A stretch of DNA of 64,000 bases, taken from Ravibacter sp037191015. GTDB lineage: Bacteria > Bacteroidota > Bacteroidia > Cytophagales > Spirosomataceae. Where the stretch lies: positions 248,001 through 312,000 of the forward strand of contig JBBCKD010000013.1 in the NCBI GenBank assembly GCA_037191015.1, written 5' to 3'. The notes below the pieces were generated by a model. The model was not told where the DNA came from. It saw only the letters and a program-made list of their open reading frames with translations, and ran no database searches. The position numbers and the translations under genes were made by a program. Shown piece after piece: positions 1 through 9,619 of this stretch (the stretch's first letter is position 1; the number at the start of each line of letters is the position of its first letter).

Positions 1-1146
1 ATCTCGGCCGCTGAAATAACGGGGGCTGACGCTATACACCCGGGATACGGGTTCCTTTCCGAAAACGCCGAGTTTTCCCAGATCTGCCAGGATTACGGCA
101 TCAAATTTATCGGTGCGTCTGCCGACCAGATCAATTCCATGGGCGATAAAGCCACGGCTAAGAAGACGATGCGTGCTGCCGGGGTTCCGGTGATACCGGG
201 TTCGGAAGGCCTGCTGAGCTCTTTTGAAGAAGGTATAAAGCTGGCGAAGGAGATCAGGTACCCGGTTATTTTAAAGGCTACTGCCGGCGGCGGCGGGCGC
301 GGCATGCGGATCGTTACGAAAGAGAGCGAGTTCGAAAAGGCGTGGAACGATGCCCGGACTGAAGCCGGGGCCGCCTTCGGGAATGATGGTCTTTACCTTG
401 AAAAATTCATTGAAGAACCCCGTCATATCGAGATCCAGATAGTGGGCGACCAGTATGGGAATGTCAGCCATCTTTCCGAAAGGGACTGCTCCATACAGCG
501 CCGGCACCAGAAGCTTGTAGAGGAGACGCCCTCGCCGATCATTTCCCCGGAGCTCCGGGAGAAAATGGGGGCGGCAGCTGTAAAAGGAGCTAAGGCGATC
601 TCGTACGAAGGGGCCGGAACGATAGAATTCCTGGTCGATAAGTACGGAGAATTCTATTTCATGGAAATGAATACGCGTATCCAGGTCGAGCACCCGATTA
701 CCGAGGAGGTAACGGACTTCGACCTTATAAAAGAGCAGATCAAGGTGGCGGCAGGCGAGCGTGTATCGGGGAATAACTATTTCCCCAAGCTGTACGCAAT
801 GGAATGCCGTATCAACGCCGAGGATCCCGGTGCAAATTTCCGGCCTAACCCGGGAAAAATCACCAATCTGCACTTCCCCGGAGGGCACGGGATACGGATA
901 GACAGCCATGTATACGGGGGCTATACGATCCCGCCGAACTATGATTCCATGATCGCCAAAGTCATTGTAAGCGGCCAGTCGCGCGAGGAGGTCATCACGC
1001 GTATGAAGCGTGCGTTGCAGGAGTTCGTGATCGAAGGGGTCAAGACTACGATCCCGTTTCACATACGGCTTATGGACGATCCGTCGTTCAAATCCGGGCA
1101 GTTTACGACTAAATTCCTCGAGAGCTTCGATTTTGACGGGTTGTAG
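1..1146 (+). CDS. accC: Biotin carboxylase subunit of acetyl-CoA carboxylase (5' end missing)
   Basis: This is the ATP-grasp subunit that carboxylates biotin on AccB for malonyl-CoA synthesis in the cytoplasm. The frame is open from base 1, and its first codons read AIHPGYGFLSENAEF, a family signature, so the true start lies outside the window. Inside are the glycine-rich ATP loop KATAGGGGRGMR, the RHIEIQIVGD strand, the FMEMNTRIQVEHPITEE active-site stretch and the C-terminal carboxylase domain. About 381 residues are visible against roughly 445-500 in the family. A propionyl/pyruvate-type carboxylase biotin carboxylase is the alternative, because the accB neighbour is out of view. The stop codon lies inside a terminator hairpin. 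Confidence 0.93.
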   Translation: MSAAEITGADAIHPGYGFLSENAEFSQICQDYGIKFIGASADQINSMGDKATAKKTMRAAGVPVIPGSEGLLSSFEEGIKLAKEIRYPVILKATAGGGGRGMRIVTKESEFEKAWNDARTEAGAAFGNDGLYLEKFIEEPRHIEIQIVGDQYGNVSHLSERDCSIQRRHQKLVEETPSPIISPELREKMGAAAVKGAKAISYEGAGTIEFLVDKYGEFYFMEMNTRIQVEHPITEEVTDFDLIKEQIKVAAGERVSGNNYFPKLYAMECRINAEDPGANFRPNPGKITNLHFPGGHGIRIDSHVYGGYTIPPNYDSMIAKVIVSGQSREEVITRMKRALQEFVIEGVKTTIPFHIRLMDDPSFKSGQFTTKFLESFDFDGL

Positions 1147-1175
1147 TAGAGACGCAAGGCATTGCGTCTCTACTA
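1144..1175 (+). terminator. Perfect 14-bp hairpin followed by a T-run
   Basis: TAGTAGAGACGCAA (1144-1157), loop GGCA, then the exact reverse complement (1162-1175), followed on the + strand by TATTCTTTTTTT. It contains the accC stop codon and sits between accC and the convergent gene ending at 1186, so it can act as an intrinsic terminator. The GTAGAGACGCAA motif also resembles repeats known from other bacteria (recollection, not searched). Confidence 0.8.
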
Positions 1176-1185
1176 TATTCTTTTT

Positions 1186-2607
1186 TTATTCGCTCTTATC
1201 AAACAGGCTTTCGTAGTGTTTCACCGGGGCAAAAATGCCGCCGCTTTTTTGATAGTAGTCGTCGTCCAGCTCAAAGACCCCTTCTTTTGTTTTGACCCAC
1301 CCGGCATTGGGGTAGGGGTGCCAGGAAGCCATCTCCGCCCACTGCTTATAATACTGGTGTCCGTTTGCTTCCTGCAGACCGGTTGTCATCCCGGGGAATG
1401 CCGGCAGGCGCGCCGCCACATTTTTATTCCATTCTACCAGGATCGGGTTGACGGTAAGATCCGCACAGAAGCAGGGGATTTGCTTTTCGTAGGCCAGCTG
1501 CGCGATTTTCATGGTCATGCTCAGCGTCTTGGCAATGGCCTTGACCGCGATGGCGCTGTAACCGAGCTCTATCCGGTGCGCCGCATCTTCGACCGTATGG
1601 GCGCTTTCGTCTGCAGCGACCCTTACGCCCAGGTCGCCTACGTATTCCTCGTTGCTTTCGTCAAACGGCTCCTCTATCACCGCCAGCTGCTCAAAGGCGC
1701 CTATGGCCTTTGCGTGATCCAGGAAGCGCTGCAGCGTTTCTTTCTTTTCGTAGCGCCCGTTTGCGTCGAAATAATAAGGGATCTTGCCGTTTTCGGTATA
1801 GGGTGTCTCATAATGCCCTATTGTCTGGTGAACAGCGGTAAGAAAAGCCTTGTCTTTTTCGAGCATTTCAGACTGGGTACCGGGCGATCCCGTCTTGAGC
1901 TTCATGATAAAGTAACCCTCGTCGGCAGCCTTCTTTATTTTTTCTACCGGTGTGCCGGTCGCGAAGGAAGGGATACCGGCTACTTTATTGTTCCGGTTTG
2001 ACAGCCCCTCCTTAAATGCCTGCGGGACCAGGTCATCAAAGTCTGTAATATTGTTTTCGGCCGCATAGAGCAGCCAGGCAGCATTGTCGATAGCCACGAG
2101 CGCATTCAGCGCGAAAGTCTTCCTGAGATCGGCATGACCGGTTATTTTTTTTCCGTATTCCCATACTTCCGGGAATATATAGTCGAGAAGCTCTATCGGG
2201 TCGTTGAAAGACAGGCCTTTCAGCATTTTTAAAGCCTGCGTGGTGAGGGCATACATGAGGGCATTACCGCCGTCCTCCGAATGTTCGAAAAAAACACTGG
2301 CATCCGACCAAAGCACGCTCTGTGTAGCGACGCCTATTTTCCTGTGGGATTCACTCTCAAGCAATGCCAGGGTCTGCCAGGCTTCTGTTACGGCGCTCCC
2401 TTTGAAACGATATGGATAGAGAGGCTCCCGCTCGAAAGTCGAGCTCACATCTTTGATCTTGATTTTTCCTTTGAGCACAGGCTTTTCCAGTTTTTCTTCT
2501 TCCAGTTTGGTTTGTTCTCCGGTACAGCCCTGGCCCGCGCCGATAAGGCCGATGCCGCCAATAGCCCCTGAAAGTTTGACAAAGCTTCTTCTGTTCAGAT
2601 TCTTCAT
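1186..2607 (-). CDS. Exported mandelate racemase/muconate-lactonizing (enolase superfamily) enzyme
   Basis: The 473-residue protein opens with a twin-arginine-like signal, NRRSFVKLSGAIGGIGLIGAG, followed by a Cys (GQGC) that could be lipidated. The enolase-superfamily set is visible in order: the KxK base motif in MKLKTG, metal-ligand regions FDANGRY, VIEEPFDE and AADESAHT, and the opposing Lys in IAVKAIAKT. Such enzymes abstract the proton alpha to a carboxylate (sugar-acid dehydratases, dipeptide epimerases, cycloisomerases). The KxK plus Lys layout fits the MLE/epimerase branch better than sugar-acid dehydratases, but the substrate cannot be read. It heads a minus-strand run of carbohydrate-related genes. 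Confidence 0.8.
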   Translation of the reverse strand: MKNLNRRSFVKLSGAIGGIGLIGAGQGCTGEQTKLEEEKLEKPVLKGKIKIKDVSSTFEREPLYPYRFKGSAVTEAWQTLALLESESHRKIGVATQSVLWSDASVFFEHSEDGGNALMYALTTQALKMLKGLSFNDPIELLDYIFPEVWEYGKKITGHADLRKTFALNALVAIDNAAWLLYAAENNITDFDDLVPQAFKEGLSNRNNKVAGIPSFATGTPVEKIKKAADEGYFIMKLKTGSPGTQSEMLEKDKAFLTAVHQTIGHYETPYTENGKIPYYFDANGRYEKKETLQRFLDHAKAIGAFEQLAVIEEPFDESNEEYVGDLGVRVAADESAHTVEDAAHRIELGYSAIAVKAIAKTLSMTMKIAQLAYEKQIPCFCADLTVNPILVEWNKNVAARLPAFPGMTTGLQEANGHQYYKQWAEMASWHPYPNAGWVKTKEGVFELDDDYYQKSGGIFAPVKHYESLFDKSE

Positions 2608-2756
2608 GAGTTGTATATGAGGTAGCTTATTATATTAGTAACACTTGCCGAGCCCCTTTATACTCATTGTTCCCGGCTTTTAAATACTGCTGAAGCCATT
2701 TGCCAGACCAGATCCTGCGATAAAACCGCAACGTCGGCTCTTATCCCGGACCCATT

Positions 2757-4298
2757 TCAATAGGTCACCGCGAATATCCTGCATGTGGCGCCTTCCCCGA
2801 CAACAAAGCGTTCGTTCAGGAGCTGGGTAGCATACGACATATCCGCCCTGGCTCCTTTTTTTCGTCTGAACCAGCTGAGAAAGTTGTCGAAATTAGGGTC
2901 GACCGGTAAAATGATGGTCTGTCCCGAGGAAGCAGTAATTTCTGCCATAATCGTTTTAAACAGCATCCGCGAGGGTAATGATGCCAGGATGGCCACAGAC
3001 CCGTCGGCCCCGGGCTTAACTTTACAGTCCGAAGCCAGGTATTCCCGTTTCAGAGCCGGGAGGGGATAGTAGCCGCGCTCAACGACAATGTCTGTACAGG
3101 TATTTACCTTGCGGTATTCTTCGTACCCCTGTATGGGAGGGTATAGCCGCCATTTTCTTTCTTTTTCATAGTTAAGCAGGTTGGCGGTCTTCAGAGCAAA
3201 ATAGCCGTTGATCTCAGGCAGGCGTGCACCGTAGTTCACAAGCGACAAGCTCATAGCCAGGGATGCCAGTGTCCATTGCAGCGCCTTTCCGGGCTTTTTC
3301 CAATCCATGATTCCACAGGCGACAACAGCCAGGATGATCTGCGGAAACATCAGGTAATGCCTTACGATCTCAGCCGAAAACCCGGTGACTTCCCTGCGTG
3401 TGAGAGAGATGATGGCAATGCTCATCAGCAAAAAAACGGTAAAATACCATAAGGCGGGATTTTTTTTCAGCACGGTGCGCGCACCGATGGCAAAGATTCC
3501 GAGCAGCAGCGCCCCCAGGAGGGTGGTTGCCCACCAGGTGTTTAAGCCGCCGCCCACGCTGCCGGTCAATTGCAGGAAGTACAGCACGATTTCATGAAAA
3601 GGGGTCAGGCTGAAACGGCCCGGCCCGGAAGTGCCGTGAGAAGCCCACAGGTAGGCAACTGAAAATGCTGTGAAGATAGCTGCGTACCTGGCTACTGCCT
3701 TCCAATCCTTTTTCACCGCGGCAATAAGTATTGCTACGGGCCAGACGAGCATGCCGTTCCCGTTTGAAAAGGTCGCCAGCACCGCCCAGCCTATCCCTTT
3801 GTTCCCGGGCTTTACAAAGGCCTCGATCGCCAGGAAAGAAAACAGCAGGACCGGCAGATTGAAAAAAGCGCATTCGAAAAAATTATAGTACGATACCGGC
3901 TGGAAGAACAGCCATGCAGCTGCCGCTGTCCGGGGTGTAAAGGTGAGTCGCCCTTTTCGTTCTCTCAGGAAAAGCAGGTAGAACAGGACCAGGTACAGCA
4001 GGTTGCCCAGCCAGACGAAAGGTACGACCGGGACTCCGCCCGTCGCCTTTACGATAGGAAGGAGGATCAGCCTTTGTACGATATGCCAGTGATTGTGGTA
4101 CGATGTAACGAGGATACGCACAGCTTCCCACGAAAACCCCGCGTCCTCCATTTTCGTCAGGAAATCAAAGTACCAATAGAAATCGTCTATCCAGGGAATG
4201 TTCCTCGAGTAAAGGGCTATGAGCGTGAAATGCAACAGTATGGGAAGGAGTGTAAGCAGGAATGGTAAGTTTCCTGAGCCGGCATGCTTCAATTTCAT
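2757..4298 (-). CDS. Multi-pass membrane protein, possibly a GT-C-fold glycosyltransferase
   Basis: A 513-residue protein with about ten hydrophobic segments over residues 12-360 and a soluble C-terminal domain of about 150 residues. The first extracytoplasmic loop has an acidic pair in IPWIDDFYWYF, followed by the His-rich YHNHWHIVQRL. An Asp-containing first loop is typical of GT-C transferases that use lipid-linked sugars, so such a role is plausible. No specific family was recognised and the call is inference from topology. A promoter-like element lies about 60 bases upstream, so it may be transcribed independently of the beta-helix genes behind it. Confidence 0.5.
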   Translation of the reverse strand: MKLKHAGSGNLPFLLTLLPILLHFTLIALYSRNIPWIDDFYWYFDFLTKMEDAGFSWEAVRILVTSYHNHWHIVQRLILLPIVKATGGVPVVPFVWLGNLLYLVLFYLLFLRERKGRLTFTPRTAAAAWLFFQPVSYYNFFECAFFNLPVLLFSFLAIEAFVKPGNKGIGWAVLATFSNGNGMLVWPVAILIAAVKKDWKAVARYAAIFTAFSVAYLWASHGTSGPGRFSLTPFHEIVLYFLQLTGSVGGGLNTWWATTLLGALLLGIFAIGARTVLKKNPALWYFTVFLLMSIAIISLTRREVTGFSAEIVRHYLMFPQIILAVVACGIMDWKKPGKALQWTLASLAMSLSLVNYGARLPEINGYFALKTANLLNYEKERKWRLYPPIQGYEEYRKVNTCTDIVVERGYYPLPALKREYLASDCKVKPGADGSVAILASLPSRMLFKTIMAEITASSGQTIILPVDPNFDNFLSWFRRKKGARADMSYATQLLNERFVVGEGATCRIFAVTY

Positions 4299-4360
4299 CT
4301 CTGATGATCAATAAGGCGAAGTTCATCGTCCGTCCCCTATCGCAGCAACCCCGCTTATCG

Positions 4361-4368
4361 CAAATGTA
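4361..4368 (-). promoter_or_regulatory. Bacteroidota-type minus-7 element
   Basis: Read on the minus strand this is TACATTTG followed by C, matching the TAnnTTTG element of the Bacteroidota primary sigma factor and directly preceded by TTG. It ends about 62 bases before the start of the membrane protein gene at 4298. No clear minus-33 TTTG is seen at 19-21 bp. Confidence 0.45.
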
Positions 4369-4388
4369 CAATAATTTATGGCAGCTTA

Positions 4389-5792
4389 TTATTTATTGCC
4401 TTTCGCCCGGGCGTTTCCTTTTTCTATCCTGCCTCCCGACAGCCGGTTCCCTGTTATCCCCGATCCCCCGCAATCGCCTTTAACCGTTACTGCCGTGGTA
4501 TTTTTGTCGGCAGTATCGATCAAATTGCCTTCCAGTGTTGTATGGGGACTATCTGTGACTGCCACTCCGGGCAGGCCTGTGCTTGTTATATGGCTGTTTT
4601 TCAGTGATATATTCCGGCTGTTTGTGATTTCTACTGCCGCCTGTACGCCGGGCTTCGTACCGGTAATACCGTCGACGATGTTATCATGAAGCAGGATATC
4701 ATGGCTTGCCGCGATCCGGATGCCCCCTGAGGCCTTTACGTCCGGGGTGAAATAATCCGGGTTATGATCGATCACGTTGCCGGTAAAGGTTATATTCCGG
4801 CTGTTATCAATCACGAGATGCCTGACATACGCCCTGACAAAAGTATTGCCGGTAATGCTTATCCCCTGGGTATGCTGTAGGCTGATACCGGTCTGCTGGT
4901 TGCTGATGTGGTTGCCTGTGATGCTCCACAGGCCGAGCTTACGGGGGTGAAGCGGGTCGCCTGTGAAACGGATATTGGCGCCGCCGTCGCTTTCGACAGC
5001 CTGGATCGTGTTGCTTGAAATCGTTCCCTCCCTGACATTCCCGCCTCCGGTTAGGTCTATACAAATGTCTGCCGAGCCGGTATGCCCCGGAGCACAGTTA
5101 TATTCGATGTCGTTGCCTGTAATCTGGAAGTTGCGGATTTCCCCGCTCCTGACCAGGATGCCTGCCTGCTTGCAATAGCTGATGTGACTGTGGCTGATGA
5201 TCATCTGGTGAATATTGACCGAATCGAGGTAGATGCCGACCCCGTCGCAGTCGTAAATGTGATTCCCTTCGATCAGTACGTTCCTGTTGCGCCGGGTAAG
5301 GAGTATACCGTGCCTTACCTTCCTGATCAGGCAGCCGCGGACTACAGGCTGCATAAGAAGCTGCAGCTCGATCCCGTCTGCTGCGGGATTTGCTCCTTCT
5401 ATAGCGATATTTTCAAGCGTAAACATTCTTTCGTGGAGCCAGATCTGCCGATCTACCGATGCCGGCAATGCCGATCCCGTATGCGTACCTTTTACCCTGA
5501 AAGCAGGGCCGGCAGCTTCTGTCACGATTGTTCCGCTTCCACCCGGGCTGGTAATGCCCAGCGGGCCATGTTGAGACAGATCTATCTCGATCGTACGGCT
5601 GATACGGTATCTCCCGGCGGGAAACAGTACGATGCCGTCGCGGCATGCCGCGATGGCATCTGTAATGGCCCTGGTGTCGTCCTGTATGCCGTCGCCTTTG
5701 GCGCCGTAGTCTTTGACATTTACCGCTTTCGACTCAACCGGAGTAAGCAAGGCCGCCGTTATAATAAAAATAAGTGCATTTCTAACGTACAT
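4389..5792 (-). CDS. Secreted pectate-lyase-3-like right-handed beta-helix protein
   Basis: The 467-residue protein has a signal peptide (ALIFIITAALLTPVESKA). It opens with the Pectate_lyase_3 hallmark VNVKDYGAKGDGIQDDTRAI...LFPAGRYRIS and continues with repeated Asn-rich beta-helix coils (ITGNHISN, ITGNTFV, ITFTGNVIDHN). Such folds cleave or bind acidic polysaccharides outside the cytoplasm. Catalytic residues of a named lyase family could not be assigned. It is the downstream member of a tandem pair with the gene at 5837-7240; the two have the same length and run in register throughout, so they are a duplication. Its stop lies close to the promoter of the next minus-strand gene. Confidence 0.78.
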   Translation of the reverse strand: MYVRNALIFIITAALLTPVESKAVNVKDYGAKGDGIQDDTRAITDAIAACRDGIVLFPAGRYRISRTIEIDLSQHGPLGITSPGGSGTIVTEAAGPAFRVKGTHTGSALPASVDRQIWLHERMFTLENIAIEGANPAADGIELQLLMQPVVRGCLIRKVRHGILLTRRNRNVLIEGNHIYDCDGVGIYLDSVNIHQMIISHSHISYCKQAGILVRSGEIRNFQITGNDIEYNCAPGHTGSADICIDLTGGGNVREGTISSNTIQAVESDGGANIRFTGDPLHPRKLGLWSITGNHISNQQTGISLQHTQGISITGNTFVRAYVRHLVIDNSRNITFTGNVIDHNPDYFTPDVKASGGIRIAASHDILLHDNIVDGITGTKPGVQAAVEITNSRNISLKNSHITSTGLPGVAVTDSPHTTLEGNLIDTADKNTTAVTVKGDCGGSGITGNRLSGGRIEKGNARAKGNK

Positions 5793-5836
5793 AATAGTTG
5801 TCTGTATAAATTTTTTGAATAGTCTGAATCCGACTG

Positions 5837-7240
5837 TTAGTATTTGTTCTTCCTTACTCTTGCGATTCCGCTTTCTATCCTGCTTCCGGGCGAGCGGTTA
5901 CCTGTTATTTCCGTTCCTTCACTGGTGCCTTTTACACTTATAGCAATCCCTTTTTTGTCGACCAGACCTATTGTATTGCCTTCAACGACTGTATCAGGGC
6001 TATCTATGACCTCCACGCCTTGTCTGCCGGCATTTAGTATCCGGTTATTTTTCAGCGATATATTCCTGCTGTCGGTTATCTCTATTGCAGCTCCTTCTCC
6101 GGGAGCGGTTCCGGCAATTCCGTCTATGATATTTGCGTGCAGAAGGATATCCCGGCTCCCGGTAATCTGAATCCCCCCGAACGCTTTTACATTCGAGGTG
6201 AAATAGTCGGTATTATGATCTATCACATTGCCTTTGAATACGATGTTACGGCTGTTGCTGATACGTATATGTCTGTGATATGCCCTGATAAAAGTATTTC
6301 CCGTAATACTGATTCCCTGGGCATTCTGAAGGAGAATTCCGGTTTCCTGGTTGCTGATATGGTTGCCTGTAATGCTCCATAGTCCCAGCCTGTGAGGTCG
6401 GTCGGGATCACCTGTGAAACGGATGTTGGCTCCCTTCTTACTTTCTACAGCCTGGATAGTGTTGCCTGAAATGGTTCCTTCCCCGACCAATCCTCCATTG
6501 GTAAGATCTATGTATATATCGGCTGACCCCGTAAGCTCTCGGCCGCAGTTGTACTCAATGTCATTGCCGGTAATCTGAAAGTTCTGGATTTCTCCCTGCC
6601 TGATCCTGATACCCGCTTCAGCGCAGTAACTAATATGATTGTGGCTCACAATAATCTGGTGAATGTTTACCGAGTCGAGGTACACGCCGACCCCGGAGCA
6701 GTCGTAGATATGATTTCCTTGGATGAGCACGTTTCGGTTACGCCGGGTAAGGATTATCCCGTGTCTACCGCCCCGGATCAGGCAGCCTTTTAAGACCGGC
6801 TGCATCAGGGATTGCAGCTCAATACCATCTGCCTGGCGATTTTTTGCATTGATTTCGATGTTTTCAAGAATGAACATCCGCTCCCGGAGCCAGACTTCCC
6901 GCTTCACGGTAGAGGGTAAGGCCGTTCCTTCGTGTGTGCCTTTGATCCTGAATGCGGGTCCTGTTCCCTCCATCATGACGGCCGCGCCCCCTCCCGAACC
7001 CGAAATGCCCAGCGGGCCGCACTTTGACAGGTCTATCTCCAGTGTGCGGCTGATGCGATACTTTCCGGCCGGAAACACGAGTAGCCCGTCATTACATGCT
7101 TCAATGGCCGCACTTATAGCTCCGGTGTCGTCAGTGATTCCGTCACCCTTTGCTCCGTAATCTTTGACATCGGCAGCTTTCGTTTCTATTGATACCAGCA
7201 AAGCGGCCGTTATGAAGATCAGAAGGGGGCTAATGGTCAT
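5837..7240 (-). CDS. Secreted pectate-lyase-3-like beta-helix protein, tandem paralogue
   Basis: 467 residues, signal peptide (SPLLIFITAALLVSIETKA), then ADVKDYGAKGDGITDDTGAIS and LVFPAGKYRISRTLEID as in its neighbour, followed by the same series of beta-helix coils. Long stretches are near-identical with the copy at 4389-5792 (for example IEGNHIYDCDGVGIYLDSVN there, IQGNHIYDCSGVGVYLDSVN here), while surface turns differ. It is only 44 bases upstream of that copy and probably co-transcribed with it. The divergence suggests related but separate substrates. Extracellular or periplasmic polysaccharide processing is the likely role. Confidence 0.78.
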   Translation of the reverse strand: MTISPLLIFITAALLVSIETKAADVKDYGAKGDGITDDTGAISAAIEACNDGLLVFPAGKYRISRTLEIDLSKCGPLGISGSGGGAAVMMEGTGPAFRIKGTHEGTALPSTVKREVWLRERMFILENIEINAKNRQADGIELQSLMQPVLKGCLIRGGRHGIILTRRNRNVLIQGNHIYDCSGVGVYLDSVNIHQIIVSHNHISYCAEAGIRIRQGEIQNFQITGNDIEYNCGRELTGSADIYIDLTNGGLVGEGTISGNTIQAVESKKGANIRFTGDPDRPHRLGLWSITGNHISNQETGILLQNAQGISITGNTFIRAYHRHIRISNSRNIVFKGNVIDHNTDYFTSNVKAFGGIQITGSRDILLHANIIDGIAGTAPGEGAAIEITDSRNISLKNNRILNAGRQGVEVIDSPDTVVEGNTIGLVDKKGIAISVKGTSEGTEITGNRSPGSRIESGIARVRKNKY

Positions 7241-7286
7241 CGTATTACTATGATGTCTTTTCCGGCCGATCTCCGAAACCTGACAG

Positions 7287-9608
7287 TTACTTCAAATGCT
7301 TATCGAGAAAAGGATAAGTTTCTACACCGTGTATTTCATGAACGCCGTTAAACAGGTCGATGTCGACACGGTTGCCCAGGCCCGAGAGGTCGTAATGTTT
7401 CCTGACCTTCCCGAATTCGTAGCCTATCCATTCGGCCGTTCCTATTCCGTCTTTGTATCCATACTCCACCATGAAAGGCCGGGGAGCTATAAGCGCGGCC
7501 ATCTCCGCGTAGTTGAACCTGTTGCCAAGATCCCACTCGTAGATCTCGTATTCCTTGGTAAACTGGTAGCTGAAAGGGGCCCTGGTGGTAGCGACTTTCC
7601 TGATCCATTCGTTGAAGTCGCCCGAGCAGACCGACAGCGCATACCCCTCTACCAGGGCCGGGATACGCATGGCGGTTTTGCCTCCGTAGGAAAGTCCGTA
7701 AAAACCGATTTTCCGGGGATCGACAAAGTCCAGGCTGCCCAGCCAGTTTACGATCTGCCGATGCTGACCAGCGATGACCGAAAAAAGCGACAGGCCGATC
7801 GGGTTTGCTTTCCGCTGCAATACCCTGAAAAGATCCTCGCCGCGGTAGGGGTTGTGCGGTGAAAATGTCACATATCCTCTCTCGGCGAGGTTTAGCGCCA
7901 TTGATTTGTAAATTTTGAATTTCCGGTCGGAGGTATCCCTGGTGATCAGGCCCTCGGGGAGCCCCTCGAGACCATGCTGACATACGACCGCCGGGAGACG
8001 CCTGCCTTCCTGAGCGGCTGTAGGAACGACCAGGATGCCCCAGGCAAAAACTCCGTCCCATACATCCAGCGCTACTTCATATTTACGCCATCCGGTATTG
8101 CTTTCCAGCAGCCTTATTTTTGGTGAGGGCGGAAGCAGCGGATCGGAGATCTTCCCGATAGTCTGGTGAAGCTGCTCACGCAGGGCAGCCTTAACAGGGG
8201 CGTCTTTTTCAGGAACATTTTTGATTTGCGTCCAGAAGTCCTGGTTTCTTTTTCTTTCGCACATCCCCAGCTCATACTGGACCAGGTTTTCCATCTGCTC
8301 GAAGAGCAGCTTTTCCCTTTCATGGGCATCAGGCCAGCCAGCCGGCGCCGCAATACCCGCTCTCCCTATACTGACCGGCCCCGGTGAAACTTTCAGCGCT
8401 TTGCATAGAGAGACAAGCGTGCCCGGGGCATAGGGCTGTCTGAACGGCTGCCGTTTGTCGGAAATAACGGAGATCCCGTCTTTTCCCCATTCCTGGTACC
8501 TGAGCGCCTGGCCGATCTCATTTTCCACTGCTGACAGCTCCGGCGTCGTAAGCGTGCCCGGCGCCGCCCCACCCCGTCTGCCTTCTATGAGCGCCGGGTC
8601 CTTTACTTCCGGGCTCCGGCTGTATTCGACGACGATTTTTGCATGTGCGGACATAGCGAGAAGCTCGGAATTGCCCGCATGGCTAAGATTGCCGTGGAGG
8701 TTCCGGTAAATGGGTTCTTTCCATACTCCTTCTGAGTTTCCCAGGTAGCCGCTTGTGAGCAAGACAGCCACGCGCGGATCGACGGCAGCGGTGTAAAGCG
8801 CCAGCATACCGCCTTCGCCATACCCGGCAACCGCTATAGGCGGAGCTTTACTGTCCGCGCTCACCTTCTGCGATTCCAGCCAGTCGATACAGGAAGCGAT
8901 TTTCAGAAGTTCAAATCCTATAATATGCCGTCCTAGATTGAAACCCTGCCTGTAAATCCACTCCCGGTGGGGCTGGTTGGTATAGATGTTCAGCAGCCGG
9001 CTGCCCGAAAATTCCTGGCTTCTGGAGATTAGCGCCGGTATCAATACCTGCACCCCCTGAGCCGCCAGGTACAGAGCCGGCGGCGGGGAAGGGGCATTCC
9101 CGGTTGCCCCCGGGCCGATCCCGGCCAGCAGCTCGGGCGTCTGATCCGCATCGGGTATCATGACGAGGCGTGCTTTGACTGGTTGCCTGGGTTGTACCAG
9201 CAGTCCCATCATGTCGAGATCATCGGTGACGCGCCATTTTACCGGTAGCACCGTTATTCCTCCGAAGTCAGCGCTGACCGGCAGGAGCGTAGCTGGGCTG
9301 ATACCGGTTTCGGGGACCGGTTTTTCTCTTTCTCCGGTCATCCCCCAGATTTTCCTGAGCGTTTCCCTTTCTTTTTCGAGATGGGCAGACCAGGCGGCGG
9401 GTCCGGCTTTGCTCCGGGTTGCCCACTCCTGCTCGCGGGATGCTTTTGTGTCGGCTGTTTTTTGTACCAGGAAGCGGTCTATGCCGCTCACCATCCTTTC
9501 GGATAGATCGCCCTGCCAGGTCAGATCTTCACCTTTCAGCAGGCTGCGCCCATCCTGTGCGTAGCCGGTCGATGTGATGATTAGTGTGATTAGGAGTAGC
9601 TTCTTCAT
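7287..9608 (-). CDS. Exported two-domain alpha/beta hydrolase (acetyl-xylan-esterase-like)
   Basis: The start was placed at 9608 because MKKLLLITLIITSTGYAQ is a clean signal peptide; the frame extends upstream only through a repeat element. The 773-residue protein appears to hold two alpha/beta hydrolase domains. In the first (about residues 120-330) the nucleophile elbow reads GYGEGG (about 261-266), with Glu where Ser belongs. In the second (about 530-773) it reads GLSYGG (about 637), with a plausible catalytic His in FNGVHEIHG near the C-terminus. The active part is thus probably the C-terminal esterase/dienelactone-hydrolase-like domain. A role in removing acyl groups from glycans fits the beta-helix neighbours. 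The substrate is unknown. Confidence 0.72.
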   Translation of the reverse strand: MKKLLLITLIITSTGYAQDGRSLLKGEDLTWQGDLSERMVSGIDRFLVQKTADTKASREQEWATRSKAGPAAWSAHLEKERETLRKIWGMTGEREKPVPETGISPATLLPVSADFGGITVLPVKWRVTDDLDMMGLLVQPRQPVKARLVMIPDADQTPELLAGIGPGATGNAPSPPPALYLAAQGVQVLIPALISRSQEFSGSRLLNIYTNQPHREWIYRQGFNLGRHIIGFELLKIASCIDWLESQKVSADSKAPPIAVAGYGEGGMLALYTAAVDPRVAVLLTSGYLGNSEGVWKEPIYRNLHGNLSHAGNSELLAMSAHAKIVVEYSRSPEVKDPALIEGRRGGAAPGTLTTPELSAVENEIGQALRYQEWGKDGISVISDKRQPFRQPYAPGTLVSLCKALKVSPGPVSIGRAGIAAPAGWPDAHEREKLLFEQMENLVQYELGMCERKRNQDFWTQIKNVPEKDAPVKAALREQLHQTIGKISDPLLPPSPKIRLLESNTGWRKYEVALDVWDGVFAWGILVVPTAAQEGRRLPAVVCQHGLEGLPEGLITRDTSDRKFKIYKSMALNLAERGYVTFSPHNPYRGEDLFRVLQRKANPIGLSLFSVIAGQHRQIVNWLGSLDFVDPRKIGFYGLSYGGKTAMRIPALVEGYALSVCSGDFNEWIRKVATTRAPFSYQFTKEYEIYEWDLGNRFNYAEMAALIAPRPFMVEYGYKDGIGTAEWIGYEFGKVRKHYDLSGLGNRVDIDLFNGVHEIHGVETYPFLDKHLK

Positions 9609-9619
9609 AGGTCTGGGCT

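Noticed and set aside
1162..2001. 279-codon + frame starting in the accC terminator
   Set aside because: Antisense to the enolase-superfamily gene; rich in Arg, Phe and Cys with no family pattern.
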